Source: Camillea tinctor (lineage: Eukaryota; Ascomycota; Sordariomycetes; Xylariales; Xylariaceae). Taken from it: a stretch of 45,453 bases of DNA. The notes beneath the pieces are model-generated. The model saw nothing but the letters and a program-made list of their open reading frames with translations, made no database searches and was not told the DNA's origin. Made by a program: the position numbers and the translations under genes. The first letter of the stretch is position 1. Each line of letters starts with the position of its first letter. Of the stretch, positions 10,996-22,672 are shown in pieces. The stretch spans positions 1 through 45,453 of the forward strand of contig MU394173.1 in assembly GCA_022578605.1 (NCBI GenBank). The letters are read 5' to 3'.

Positions 10996-12091
10996 GAAGC
11001 GATTGCAGTCGGCGTTGATCTCGGGACTCTAGAATGGAGAGGGCGTCATACGCATGCAGTGTATACATAATGATTTCATCGCCACTTTTCGAAATATCCA
11101 GCCCCAAGGGTCCTGAAGTTGGTGCTTCCACGTACCTCATAGGTCTAGAGCCTTGACTAACGTGCAGTCATGACAGAAAGGACAACGTCTATCATTTCAC
11201 TACAAAACAATCCCATGAACGCATTCATAGGGCCTACGGTCTTTAGGCACCTATATCCTTATACTTTAGCAACACATGGGAACATTTCGGTTGGGAGGCG
11301 GCGATGAACGTAATGATGAAAAGCAACTCTGCGCAGTGCATCGCGTAGATGATGATAGGCGGTGGTGCGCAAGGGAGGGGTTTGATGGATAGCACAGGGC
11401 GCTTTCCCCTTTGCCTTTTCATTGCGATGGAGCTTTTCGATGACTCATGTTTCTTTTATTTCTCTCTTCCATACTCGCGCAAGATTTTTCTCATCCCAGG
11501 CAACGATTGCAAAAAAGGAAAGGTCATGGGCATGATTGATTCTCAAGGCTGTTTGTTGCATTGGCGTGGAGAATGATACCAACAAAATTTCGGTGGCGAA
11601 ATAGGGGAAAACTAATAGAGCTCGCGATGACCTTCTCATTTTATAGCCTCAAAACTATGTGACAATGTTGTGATTGCGTAATCGATCATTAAGAACTAAT
11701 TAGACCTAAGGCTAAATATTTTGCGTAATGCCAGCATGACCCAATATAAGACTCTAGGAATTTTTCTATTTATTTCTCAAGAGAAAATAGAACGGTTTTC
11801 GACATGGCATTTTCCCCGACATAAAGAATAGGGGGTGTTAACTTTCAAATCCCTTTCCCCTTTTAATGGTTGCTTTTGTGTCGATCTTACTGCTTGGCTA
11901 ATTCGCCTATGATACTACTCAGCATATCACATTACAATGGTAATTAAAACCAAGTGACAATTATATACAATGGACAGGATAATTTAAATGTATTATTTCC
12001 CCCCCTATTAATACCAACTTTCTCCTATCCCTCCTATCTCTCAACAAGAACCCCCAGCTGTCTTTCTATCTTCAGAGTTGGACTGATCAGC
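10996..12091. other. Convergent 3' intergenic region
   Basis: Space between the 3' ends of the Edc4-like gene (+) and the aminopeptidase gene (-), so it should contain both polyadenylation regions. The short open frames (for example around 11,349-11,576) have no motif or codon bias that I trust. No repeat or RNA gene was recognised. Confidence 0.5.
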
Positions 12092-13495
12092 TCAGAAGGT
12101 AGCGAAGGTGAGCTCGTACGCGAACCCGGTGACTAGCTTGGCGTGCTCTAGCATGTGCTCGAGGCTGACCGTCTCCATGGTGTCGTTGATCGTGTGGATG
12201 AAGGGGCTCGTGTCTTCGAAGTTGCCCTCGATCACGAAGGAAGACGGGTAGCCCGCCGCGGTCGCGGAGGCATGGTCCGAGCAGCCGTAGCCGCACTCCG
12301 TGTCTACGTAGCCGATCTCGGTGTACTGTTTTCCCCTCGATGTTAGCGATTTGATTTTCAGGTAGGTATATTAGGCTAGCCTTTTCTCCTCCTTCTCTTT
12401 CTTTTTTTATTTATTTAAATTTTTTTTTTGGTAGAGAGAAGAGGAAATAACTTACGGCATCGATGACCTTGTGCACGAAGTCGGTCAGGGAACTGTCGAC
12501 GTAGTCGTTGATGACGCCCATGGGGCCGGCGTCGTAGCCCGTCATGTCCTGCTGCAGCATGGCCTTGACGTCGGCGCCGTCGGAGGAGTACTGGTCGAAG
12601 ATGTCGGCGCTGCCGAGAAGACCGCCCTCCTCGCCCGCGTACCAGTGGAACTCTAGCGTGTTGGCGCCCTCTCCGGCTGCGATCTTGGGATCGGACAGCA
12701 GAGCCTTCATGGCTTCCATGATGGTCACGGTGCCGGAGCCGTCATCGTCTGGGGAAGTAGATTTGTTAGAATATTGTTGAACATGGAAGTAAGTGACGCC
12801 GACAATAAAAGGGTCGCGGAGACTTACCAGCACCGGGAGACCGCCCAGTTCTATCTCTTCCGTTGATTGAGTCTAGATGCGCGCCGATGATGACCTTGGA
12901 TGCCGACTGGCCAGGGATAGTGGCAATAATGCTCTGCTGGACAAAGCTGTGCGAAAAGGGCTCCACCGAGGCGCCTGTTGCGCCGCTTTCCGAAATGATA
13001 GCCTTGACTTCGGAGAGCACCCAGTCTGAGGCATCTTTGCCCGTGGCGCTCTGGTAGTAGCGGGTGAAGATGTCGGAGAATGTAGTAAGCTTCGTCTCCA
13101 TGTTCGATGTGCTCAGCTTCGCGATCAGACCCGTGACAGCGTCGGTCTGGCTCATCTCACCCGGGTATGTCACTGCTGCTGCCACTTTATTCGCAGCCTT
13201 GAGGCCTGACGAAGAAGAAGAAGCCAAATTAGGGTGGTTGGTGATGTCGATGAAATTTTTGCCATCCTAGATAGATATCAGAAACATGCCCACAAACGAC
13301 TTGCTTCAGCTCTAGTGGTGAGCTTGAGTTCATTCATACCGCTTTCAACGCAAACTTCTCATCTTCTGTCACGACCTTAGTCACACCAGGTGCGAGCTCG
13401 ATCGTGAACAGCTCATTTTGCGCTGCTTCCTGTCGCTTGATCGACAGAGCTGAGGTGGTGGCAGCTAAAGCTGCGACGAGTGCTGGGCGAACCAT
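12092..13495 (-). CDS. lap1: Secreted M28 leucine aminopeptidase (LAP1 type), four exons
   Basis: Minus-strand exons 13495-13340, 13266-12828, 12748-12456 and 12325-12092 join in frame to 373 residues, typical of fungal LAP1. Residues 1-18 form a signal peptide and a propeptide follows, so the enzyme is probably exported and matured outside the cell. It should remove N-terminal residues, leucine preferred, from peptides. The co-catalytic zinc site is complete: H182 in GAHLDS, the aspartate in GADDDGSG (about 200), the catalytic pair E238-E239 in AGEEGG, D266 in QQDMTG and H314 in CSDHAS. C307 and C311 match the conserved disulfide of the family. All introns have GTAAGT or GTATG donors; the first two junctions conserve the frame with no stops. 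No zinc ligand is missing, so the gene is judged intact. Secreted aminopeptidases of this type feed nitrogen scavenging. Confidence 0.93.
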
Positions 13496-15666
13496 GGCGC
13501 AAATGAGATGTTTAGTGTATCGAGATATAGGAAGGAAGAAGACTGGTTCGTCAAGCGTTGAAATGTGCTACGTTCCCCTCAGTTATAAACGTCCTCCAAA
13601 TTCCAAGCAACAGAGACAGAATGATGCTACCGACCGCTCGGCCCTTTATACCTGAGCGTGTCCTCCCTGTAAGGTGATACATGCATGGGTGGGCAAGCTA
13701 TGGCGGGTCGTGATACGAGAACACCTACGATAAGAGTCGTAGCGTTCCACGCGACGTGCTTCTCATCTGGGCAGGAGATAATGGGATATGTAGGTATGGA
13801 GAAACGAAGCAACGAGGTTCATCCCCCCGCACGCATGCTCCTGACATACGACCCATAGTGTTATTAGATTGCACTATAGTAGATACCGGAAGCGACTGGA
13901 CCCCCAGATCAGCAGTCCGGGTGGCTATAATAGGGAGACGTTAAGGGCTGGTGATAGGTTGGAGATCATGGTTTTACGGGCTGGGACCTCGTAGAAAGCC
14001 GTCGGCTCCACGTAGGCGCTGGTTCAAAAACACGATGTAGCCTACGCAAGGGAATAGGGCACCCGCAGGGCTAGCCTCGAAGCCGTAAACCAATGAGCTT
14101 GTCTACTATCGAATACCAGATGCCAGAATAGGAAGAAGACAAGAAATTACCATCTCGTGGATTGCGCCGCAAGCAGACGCGAAACGGGGCGGCACGGCAT
14201 TATGACCTCCCTACCTCAGACTTTACAGTGGGTAGAACAGCGGTTAGCTTGCGCTCGAGGGAGCAAGCTTTCCCCCCAACCGTGAACCGGGCGGTGTCCA
14301 TTTTGTCCTTTGTCTTTTTTTTCCCCCTTTTTTTGTTGGTGGGTTGGTCATCGCCAAGAAATAAAAAAGGTGATCCCGGGACGCACTTCGTTCTCGGCAT
14401 TCAGCTGGCGTGCTTAGACAGGAAGGTTGAGCAGCTTTGCCAAGGCGAAGATTGATTGGCACGGGTGATTTATATCAGGGAAAAATTCGATCGCTACCAG
14501 GAGTGGAGAAGATGTTTGGTTCTTGGCTACATGGAGAGAAGAGGGAGATACGGGGCAATGATAGGCCTAAATAAAGAAAAAGGGAGAAGGAGGGAGAGGA
14601 GGGGAGGAGAGAGAGAGAGAGAGAGAAAATAGATAGGCTGGAGATAGGTTGATGCCCCCTTGATGAGACGAATGTCACCGAGACTCCATCGAAAGAATTC
14701 ACGAGCAAGTTGAAAAGATGGGGACAACTCTAGAACAAAGCTGGTTTAAGCAGGGGGAAGAAAGACATCTGACAACCCAAAGCCCTTATGCACGTATAGA
14801 GATCGTCAACTGCCAAGAATAGCCGCAAACTCGTGACATCTAATCAAAGTCTATCGACTCTACGAATTATAGATATAAGCAACGACAAATGATAAAGATG
14901 AAGAGCATTATCTCTGAGGTGCCGTGGTCGTCTTGATGGCGATTGTTTTAGTAGGTACCCGAGAGGCTGAGATTGAGGTGACAAATGTCTATCTACCAAG
15001 ATTATATTAAGGAAGTACCTGTCTTTTTCTGAGAAATTGCACCTCATGAAACCTGATGTGACGACTCAGTCTGTAAATCCACCTGAACGAAAACACTTAA
15101 TGAACCTCACCCTAAAAGTTTATGAATAGGAACCAAGGTATGGGCTAAGCGGGCTTGAGCCTCTCATTGGGGGCTACATTTAGTTTGTTTATTCGAGGAT
15201 ATGGGAATCAGCTACAAGGTGTGTGGTGAAGAACACTCTCACCTGGAATATGTACATATTATCACCATTGTCAAATCAAATCCGTGGAAAGAGGCGTTCA
15301 GAGCCTTGAAATATCAGCTCTACACTTCAAAAATTGCATCATAATGATATGAAGTTGGTGCTTATTCTTTTTCTTAGAACAAAAGGAATGATATTAGGTA
15401 CCCATTTTCGGTGTACCTATGTATGTATGTTATCGAATAATTTCACTTCCTCCTTAGTTGATGCTATGTTTGCTAAACTGTGGCTCTTGTAACCTGAATA
15501 AATGCATTTGTTCATTGGTAATGCCTAAAGTTGTTTTAAGCTATATACCTAGAATAAACATCTAGTCAGATAACATCTTTATCATCTACCCTCAAAGTGC
15601 TGCTGAAGTACGCTCGTGGCTTGCTGTGGATATTCAGCCTCTGTTGCATTGCAAAGTATGGGGTTG
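13496..15666. other. Upstream region of lap1 and transition to the transposon, no supported gene
   Basis: Contains the aminopeptidase promoter near 13,500-13,700 and then sequence of mixed composition becoming AT-rich toward 15,600. Small open frames occur on both strands but lack splice-supported extension or known motifs. I saw no tRNA or rRNA. The only clear structure is the purine-rich repeat at 14,576-14,628. Confidence 0.5.
14576..14628. repeat. Purine-rich (GA)n microsatellite
   Basis: The + strand is purine only, running from AAAAAGGGAGAAGG-type sequence into an uninterrupted (GA)n run at about 14,607-14,625. It is a simple repeat with likely length polymorphism between strains. Confidence 0.85.
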
Positions 15667-15770
15667 TACACTCGTTTCGAAACAATAAGTCGCGCCCCAC
15701 AATTTTTTTCTACTTACATACATATAATTTTTTTAACACGCACAACACGCGCATTTTTTACACTTTTAAC
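15667..15770 (+). repeat. Left terminal inverted repeat of the DNA transposon
   Basis: Pairs with 20726-20829 on the opposite strand. It keeps normal composition, including CpA, for about 90 bp and then changes abruptly to the AT-only interior. At three places the left arm has TpA where the right arm has CpA, which is the RIP direction. Confidence 0.9.
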
Positions 15771-17269
15771 CTTATTGTATTTATAACTTTCTTTTTAACT
15801 TATAAAATTACGCAATAATTTCGAAATCTTTATAATAACGTAAAATTAATTATTATTTTTTTATAAATAATGCTTTTTTTAACTAAACGCTATTAATTTA
15901 TAGTTATAAAAAAAGTTAAATTTTTAGTTATATTATTAAAAAACTTTTTAATTAACTAAAAAATTACAAATTATTTTGCTTGTAATATTAAAATTATTTA
16001 ACAATATAAACGTTAATATAATGCTTTAAAAAAGCTATTTTTAACATATAACAAAACAAGTTTTAATGTAATTAAATTATTGCCGTAAGCTTTAAAGGTT
16101 TATTGCTATTTATTTTTAAATAGCTAATTATAATTAACTTTTTTATATTAATTAGCAATTAAAAAAAAAATTAATGTATTATTTAAACTTATACTTTAAC
16201 AAAATGCAATAATTTTTTATAAAAGCTTATTAAGTATACGTTAATATTTTAACTATTTTAAAATAACTTAAAATTATTAACTAATTTTAAAAATAATTAA
16301 AAGTAAAAGTATTTTAAGCTAATAAAAATTAGCAATTTTTATATTTATATTAAACGTTAATATTTATATTTAAAATGTTTATTTTTATAAATAAATTTAA
16401 TATTAATAAATAAAATAAAAATTGTAAATATAGTTAAGCGTTAAAAAGAAATATTTTATTTATTAAAAAAGTTTTAAAAAAAAAGCACTACTTTAATATA
16501 TTATTAATTATTATAATAAATAAAATTATTATTAGTTTAATATATTAAAGTTTAATAATTAAAAAAAGTTTTACTTTTTAATTATAAAATAATATTATTT
16601 TTTTAATAAACTTATTTTTTAACCTTTATTTAATTTTAATAATAAATAACGCTTTTTTTTATTATTTTTAAAAAATTTACATAATAATAAAAAACAATAG
16701 CGTTTATAAGCTTTAATATTTACCACTTTACTTATTAAAATTTAATTTTATTAAAAAACTTTTTAATTTGTTAAAAACATATATATATAAACATTTAAAA
16801 TAAAAATAAAAAAACTTTATTAATAAAAAAAACTTTATATTATTTTTTATTAACTACGTTTACAAAATTAATTAATAATAAAATAAAATTTAAAAGTTAT
16901 TTTAATACGTAAATATTAGTTATAATTTTAAGTAAAAATAGTAATAAACAAAAGTAATTATTATAAAAAGCATTATATAATAAAATAAAGTTATAATAAA
17001 GTTTAATTTTTAAAAAGCTTATATATTTAAATTAAAAGCTTTTATAATAATTAACTTTTTTAATTTAAAAATATAGCGCTTATTACTTCTATTGCTTATA
17101 AATAAAATATAGTAAAATATTTTAAGTTTAATTTTTAAAAAAAATATCTTTTTTTTTTTATTTTTTTTAGTTTTTTTTTTAATATTATGTTAATATAATA
17201 ATTTTTAAATAGCTTTACCGCTTTTTTATTTTTTTCTTAATAATATATAAGTTTATATAGCTTAATTTA

Positions 17270-17355
17270 ATTAAGAGTTATAGTGGTAGTAATTATAATA
17301 GTAATTATAGTAGTGGTTATAATAGTGGTTATAATAGTAGTTATAGTATTATTAT
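17270..17355. repeat. Degenerate tandem repeat inside the transposon
   Basis: Imperfect repeats of a TTATAATAGTGG-like unit run through this stretch. It retains TGG and GTGG words, which is unusual inside the otherwise CpA/TpG-depleted interior. Confidence 0.6.
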
Positions 17356-17747
17356 ATAAAAGGTTATAATATAAAGGGTTATAAACTTTTTTATAAATAA
17401 ATTAAAATTTTATTTGCAAATAAAATATAATTCCATTAATGTAATTTTATTTACAATTTATTTGCAATAATAATAAAGTTATAATTAAAAGCTAAAAAAG
17501 TATTTTTATTTAAAGTACGTTTATATTTAAAAAGTTATATTAAAAATAATTAATAGTTTATAATTTATAATTTTAACTTTATTTATTATAATAACATTTA
17601 AAATAAATTAAAATTATTTATTTATATTATAATAAAACTTATTATTTTATATATTAAACTTTTTTTATTTATTATATATACTATTTATTTTATACATTAT
17701 ATTTTATAAAAAGTAAATAAGTTAACTTTAAAAATTATTAAATGTAA

Positions 17748-18094
17748 TTAATTATTTACTTAAAAAGCGTAAATATATATTTTAACTTTAATTTTTTTAA
17801 TTATTAATATATAAAGTACGTATTTATGCTTTTTAAATAAGTAATTAGCTATATTTACTAGTTTTTAAAATTAGCTATTTGCTTAAAAAGCGCAAATATA
17901 TACTTTAACTTTAATTTTTTTAATTATTAACACATAAAATATATATTTATGCTTTTTAAATAAATAGTTAGCTATATTTATTAATTAAAGTTAATTACTT
18001 ACTTAAAAAGCGCAAGTATATATTTTAACTTTAATTTTTTTAATTATTAACGTGTAAAGTATATATTTGCGCTTTTTAAGTAAATAATTAGCTT
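17748..18094. repeat. Three tandem copies of a palindromic unit of about 120 bp
   Basis: The word TAAAAAGCG begins at 17761, 17884 and 18004 (spacing 123 and 120 bp). In each copy it is matched about 65-75 bp later by its inverse, GCTTTTTA, at about 17,828, 17,951 and 18,071. The copies share a central block (TTTAACTTTAATTTTTTTAA). Each unit is thus an imperfect hairpin of about 100 bp repeated head to tail. It may be an old subterminal repeat or a cluster of small inverted-repeat elements. Confidence 0.8.
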
Positions 18095-19920
18095 TTTTTA
18101 TTTTTTTATAACTTTTTTTTTTTTATAACTTTTTTTTTAAATTAAAAGTTATTTATTGCTTTTATTTATTACTTTTATTAACGAAAATATTTAAACTAAA
18201 AGTATTAAAAAAACAATAACGTAATTATGTATTAAAAGCATTGTAAATTATTAATGTTTTTAGTTATAAGCAAAACAAAAATAAAGTTTTTTATTAATGT
18301 TAAATATTAGTTATTAAAAAAAAACTATAATTTACTAATATTTAAATAGTTTTAAAACTTTTTACCTTTAAAAACTTTTTAAAATTTAATAGTATTTTTT
18401 AAATATTACTTAATATAAAATTTAAATAAAATAAATACTTTTTAAAAAATTTATTTAACTATATATTAAGTTTTTAAAAAATAACAAATTTATTAAATAG
18501 TTATACTATTACTATTAAACTTTTAATATAAATTTTTTATTTAGCTTATTTTTTTTAATAGTTTATATATAAAAATTTTTATTAATTTTATTAATAAAGT
18601 TTTATTATTTACATTTTTTAGTATTAGCAGCAATAAACTATAAATAAAAAAAGATATAAAAAAGGTATTAAATATATATAATGGCATAAAAGGTAGCTGG
18701 TTTATTAAGGCATTTTTACGGGTTTTTAACAGTATATATATGCTTTTTTTTATACTTTTACATTAATTAAAAATATAGTTTATAATTTCATTTATTAAAA
18801 CCTTTATAAACTAGTTTTTAAAGTTATTTTAAACCGTTTAAATAATATAAAAGTTTTAATGTTAATGTTTTTTTTTTAATTATTTTATTAAAAAACTTAT
18901 TAAAAAGCTACTTTTAACTTTTTAACTTTTTACGTTATTATACTTTGCTTTACGTGTTTACTTTTTTTTAATTATATTAAAAAATTTTATATATAACTAT
19001 AATAAAAACTTTATAAAAATGACTTAATTGCTTATAATGTTTTTAATTTATTTAATAATATTAATTATCGTAAAAAAATAATATATAGTTTTATTTTTAA
19101 TTTAGTAAAATTGTAGCAACTTAATATAATTTAAGTATAAAGCACTTTTATTATAAATTAACAAGTTTTTAAAAAATGTATAAAATTTTTATTTAATAGT
19201 TTAAGTGCTTACTATACTAATAAAAAGCATAAAATAATGCTTAATAAAGCTTTAAAAAATTAAAAAGCTTTAAAAAATTAAAGTTAATGTTAAATAAAAA
19301 CGCTAAATAAAAAAATTTTTAATATTAAAAAAAATATTATTACATTACTATAAAAATGTTTAATAGTAAAGTTTTTTTATAATTTTAAAAAAGCTTTTAA
19401 GCTTTAAGTTTTATTAAACTTTAAATATTAAAATAATTAAAATAAATACTTTATTTAAAATAAAACAATAAGTAAATATAATAAAATAAAATAATTTAAA
19501 ATAGTTAATAGTATTTAAAACTTTATTTTTATTTACCTTACTGTAAAAATAAACGTAAAATACTTTAAAATTACATTTATACGCAGCATTTTACTTAATA
19601 AATAGCTTTTTAATTTATATATATATTTATAAAAAAAACTAATTATATTTTTTTATTTTTTTATTTATATATGCTTTAAACTGTAAAATAATAAAGTTTT
19701 AAATGTTATTTATAAATTTAAATTGTTAGTAAATAGTGTAATAATTAATATTATTAATGCTAATTACTTTAAAAAACCTATGTTTATTTTATAACTATAA
19801 TTTAAAAAATTTACTGTTAATAATAACGTAAATTTAATTAAAAACCTTAATAATAAAAGCTTTTAATATAGCTATTAAAAAAAAAATAAAAATAATAATA
19901 TTTTTATTTTTACTAACTAT

Positions 19921-20063
19921 TTTATTATTAATATTAATAGCAATATTAATAACAATATTAATAATAGCATTAATGCTATTATCGTTATTTATAGTAGCAT
20001 TAATAATAATATTAACGTTATTATTATTATTATTATTATCGTTATTATTTTTAAAAGTAGCGC

Positions 20064-20093
<30 letters not shown>
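19921..20093. repeat. Degenerate ATT/AAT trinucleotide repeat
   Basis: Runs of TTA/ATT triplets are interrupted by GCA, GCT and ACG triplets, ending in a pure (ATT)n run of about 30 bp. It could be a plain microsatellite or a RIP-eroded codon repeat; the sequence alone does not separate these. Confidence 0.7.
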
Positions 20094-20094
<1 letters not shown>

Positions 20095-20725
20095 TTTTTT
20101 TTAAAAAAATAATTTTTATAATAAATCGTGTTTTATTAATTGTTTTTTTTAATAGCTATTTTAATAAGTAAGCTTAAATGTAAGCTTTATTTAAAATGCC
20201 TTTTTAATAGCAACAGCTTATTTTTAAACTGTTTTTTAATAAAAAGTATTATTGCAAAATTTACTTTTTGTTACTTTAAATAAAAGCTTTTAAGTACGCT
20301 TTAAAAGCATTATTAAAGTTTAATTAACGGTTTTATTAATATAAATTTGCTTAAAAAAAAAGCATATGCAGCTTAAAGCTAAAAGTAAAAATTAAAAAAA
20401 CTGCTTTTTTGCTTATAAAATAAAGCAAAAACGCAAAAATAACAACAAAAAAGTTAAAATTTTAACAAGTAAATTTAATTATAAATTAATTATAAAAAAA
20501 TATTATTATAATATAAAGCATTATTTTATAAATTAAAGAAAATTTTAATTATTTTAACAGTTTTTACAAAATTAAAACTATAAAAAAAAAGTAACATTAA
20601 TAAAAATAGCTTTTTATATAAATTAAAAGGTTTTAAACCTTTAAAAGCGCTTTTTACGATAAAATTGCTTATAAAATAATAACTTCATTAAATAAAATTA
20701 AATGTTAAAATAAATAGTATTGTAA

Positions 20726-20829
20726 GTTAAAAGTGTAAAAAATGCGCGTGTTACGCGTGTCAAAAAAATTGTGTGTGTGTAAGTAGAAAAAAATTGTGGG
20801 GCGCGACTTATTGTTTCGAAACGAGTGTA
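20726..20829 (-). repeat. Right terminal inverted repeat of the DNA transposon
   Basis: Reverse complement of 15667-15770 over the full 104 bp with no indel. This arm keeps CACACACA where the left arm reads CATACATA-like sequence, so it looks less mutated. It also keeps a GTGTGTGTGT run on the + strand. Confidence 0.9.
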
Positions 20830-21205
20830 TCGTACACTAGTCTATGATTTCATTTGTTGTCTATTATTGGGAGTCCATCAGAAAACCTTTTTTTCCAATA
20901 GCAGCCGTATACTCTTCTGTACTAAGCATAGCATTATTTAGTAACCTGCACTTTGAACGAGGCTCCAAGACCTATTTTGCTAAAAAAGAAAAGAAAAGCC
21001 AAAAACTGATGAGGCTCGTCTCAATAGAGAGCCACACCTAATAGATGGAGGGTTGCATTTTAAACTTCAATTTTATGTCAGTATTGTCAATATTAAATAC
21101 CGACATGGCAGAATATAAAACGAGACTGCGATCTCCAAAGCAGCAAAAGCACAAAGAAGCGGGTTAAACCACTTCCAAAAGAAAACACGTTGTTTATCCC
21201 TAGCC
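20830..21205. other. Short spacer right of the transposon
   Basis: Normal-composition DNA between the transposon end and the next gene; it should hold that gene's promoter. A small open frame at 20,844-21,041 has no support. Confidence 0.45.
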
Positions 21206-22672
21206 ATGATATACGATATTACCCCTTTACGCCTCGAGAATCACGGCATCCAACTTGGGGAATGGATAAATATACTTACACTATGTTTTGCACCATTACT
21301 GGCACACTTACTTGCCGGTGCCCCACAGCCTACTATATTGTCAGAGACGGGGCCGCGATGGCATGATCGTATTTGCATCTATAATCCGACATCTATCTTG
21401 TGGCGGTACGCTGCAATTACAGACCGCCGCATCCGAGCACGTGTATGGAACGAAGGCACACTCGCAGCTACTAACGCTATATTTTGGACAGCTCGAGGCT
21501 GGGATGGGTCTGAAGAGATGGTAAATTATGCTGGTGAGTGGTTTTGAGAGTCATCTAGGCTGGATCCTTTTTTTTTTTCGATCTGTCCTGAGAGCCCCTA
21601 TCCTGACTAGGTACATGGATTCTGGCTCCTGAGACAGAGTATGAGGAGTAAAAGAGTTACTTGATATGAAAATTACCGACTGATATACCCTATTACAGTG
21701 CCTTATTGCACCCATCTGCCGTCAAAATCTAGGGCATGCTTCCTGTCAGGAGAGTCGGCGAAAACCGCGATAGTCACACTACAAGGCATACAAGCTGTTA
21801 GCTTCTACTGCCACGTATTTACCAGCTGGGCTACAACTCCAACTGGCCTTGGCCTGGGCGTAGACAGCATATTCTTCCCAATCTCAATCTTGGGTCTCTT
21901 GAGACTTCCGACGGCTCTCTGGCTTACAGATGAACACAGCTTCATAACATACCGGGACGTTGTGGCCAAGGAATCTCAATCCAGTTTCGTGCAAGTGTCG
22001 GCAGAGAGTCTGTTAGCACGATATAATACCGACCGTGTTAGTGTGGGCGATTTCCGACAAGTGTCAAGTTGGATCAGCCGGATATTTCGTACGGTTTTCG
22101 TCTCGATCCTAGTTTTTATAGTCAGCCTTTCCATTAGGTTTGTGGGGACTCCGTATCAGACTACCACGTCTCTGGTCATGGCAGCATTGTACATTGTCAT
22201 GTTGGTATCGTCTATCGTCATACTCTCGGTCTATTTCTACCGTGGACTCACAACAACAACCATCATCCCTTGCATTTCCTCGTGGTGGTACAAGGCGTAT
22301 ACTTTCGTGGTCGCGGGCTTGATGCTGACATCCCTGGTGGTAGCAGCCATCGAGACGAAGAGGACGCCGTGCGGCCAGTACACGAGCTGGCCGCAGTACT
22401 ACGGCGATCGTCTATTATGCCAGAAAGGCGATAAGGTGGTTTTATATATTGGAAGCCGGCCCGAGAGCGACGCTTTCGGTGTGGCTTCCAAGTCGACCTC
22501 AAAGATCGAAGGGTCTGCACTTAGAAAGGGTGAATTCTGGGTTGACGACTTCAGTGGTACATGTATAGGGAGTTGGCCAGATGAATCACGACGGCGTGCG
22601 TCAACGATTTCCATGCTGGAGATACCACTAAGAGGCAAGAATTATCACCACAGGAACGACACTCTTGCTTGA
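21206..22672 (+). CDS. Polytopic membrane protein of unknown function, two exons
   Basis: Exons 21206-21533 and 21699-22672 are joined across a 165-nt intron (GTGAGT donor, CTGAT branch, TTACAG acceptor) in frame to give 433 residues. A candidate first helix lies at about 18-38 (GEWINILTLCFAPLLAHLLA). More hydrophobic segments lie near 155-180 and at about 235-257, 263-287 and 304-325, then a hydrophilic C-terminal tail of about 100 residues. A motif rich in Trp and Arg (LWRYAAITDRRIRARVWN) lies between the first two segments. I do not recognise a named family; the layout looks like conserved hypothetical membrane proteins of filamentous ascomycetes. It is the first gene beside the RIP-mutated transposon yet keeps an intact frame. 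Function cannot be assigned. Confidence 0.7.

Larger units (their letters stand above)
15667..20829. mobile_element. RIP-mutated DNA transposon with 104-bp terminal inverted repeats
   Basis: A 5.16-kb block bounded by inverted repeats starting TACACTCGTTTCGAAACAAT at both ends, with TA at each edge consistent with a TA target duplication. The outermost 52 bp are identical; over 104 bp the six differences are all transitions. Inside, the sequence is extremely A+T-rich, with TpA in excess and almost no CpA or TpG, while GpC, CpG and CpT survive: the pattern left by RIP. No coding frame remains, so the transposase class cannot be read. TIR plus TA duplication suggests a Tc1/mariner-like origin, but 5 kb is long for that group, so a nested insertion or another class II superfamily is possible. 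Confidence 0.8.

Noticed and set aside
14162..14455. 97-codon frame on the + strand with a hydrophobic stretch
   Set aside because: The hydrophobic part comes from a poly-T/C tract, codon bias is absent and no splice partner or homologue is recognisable.
15771..20725. Search for a transposase in the AT-rich interior
   Set aside because: All frames are dense with stops and codons are reduced to A/T-rich types; any translation would be guesswork.
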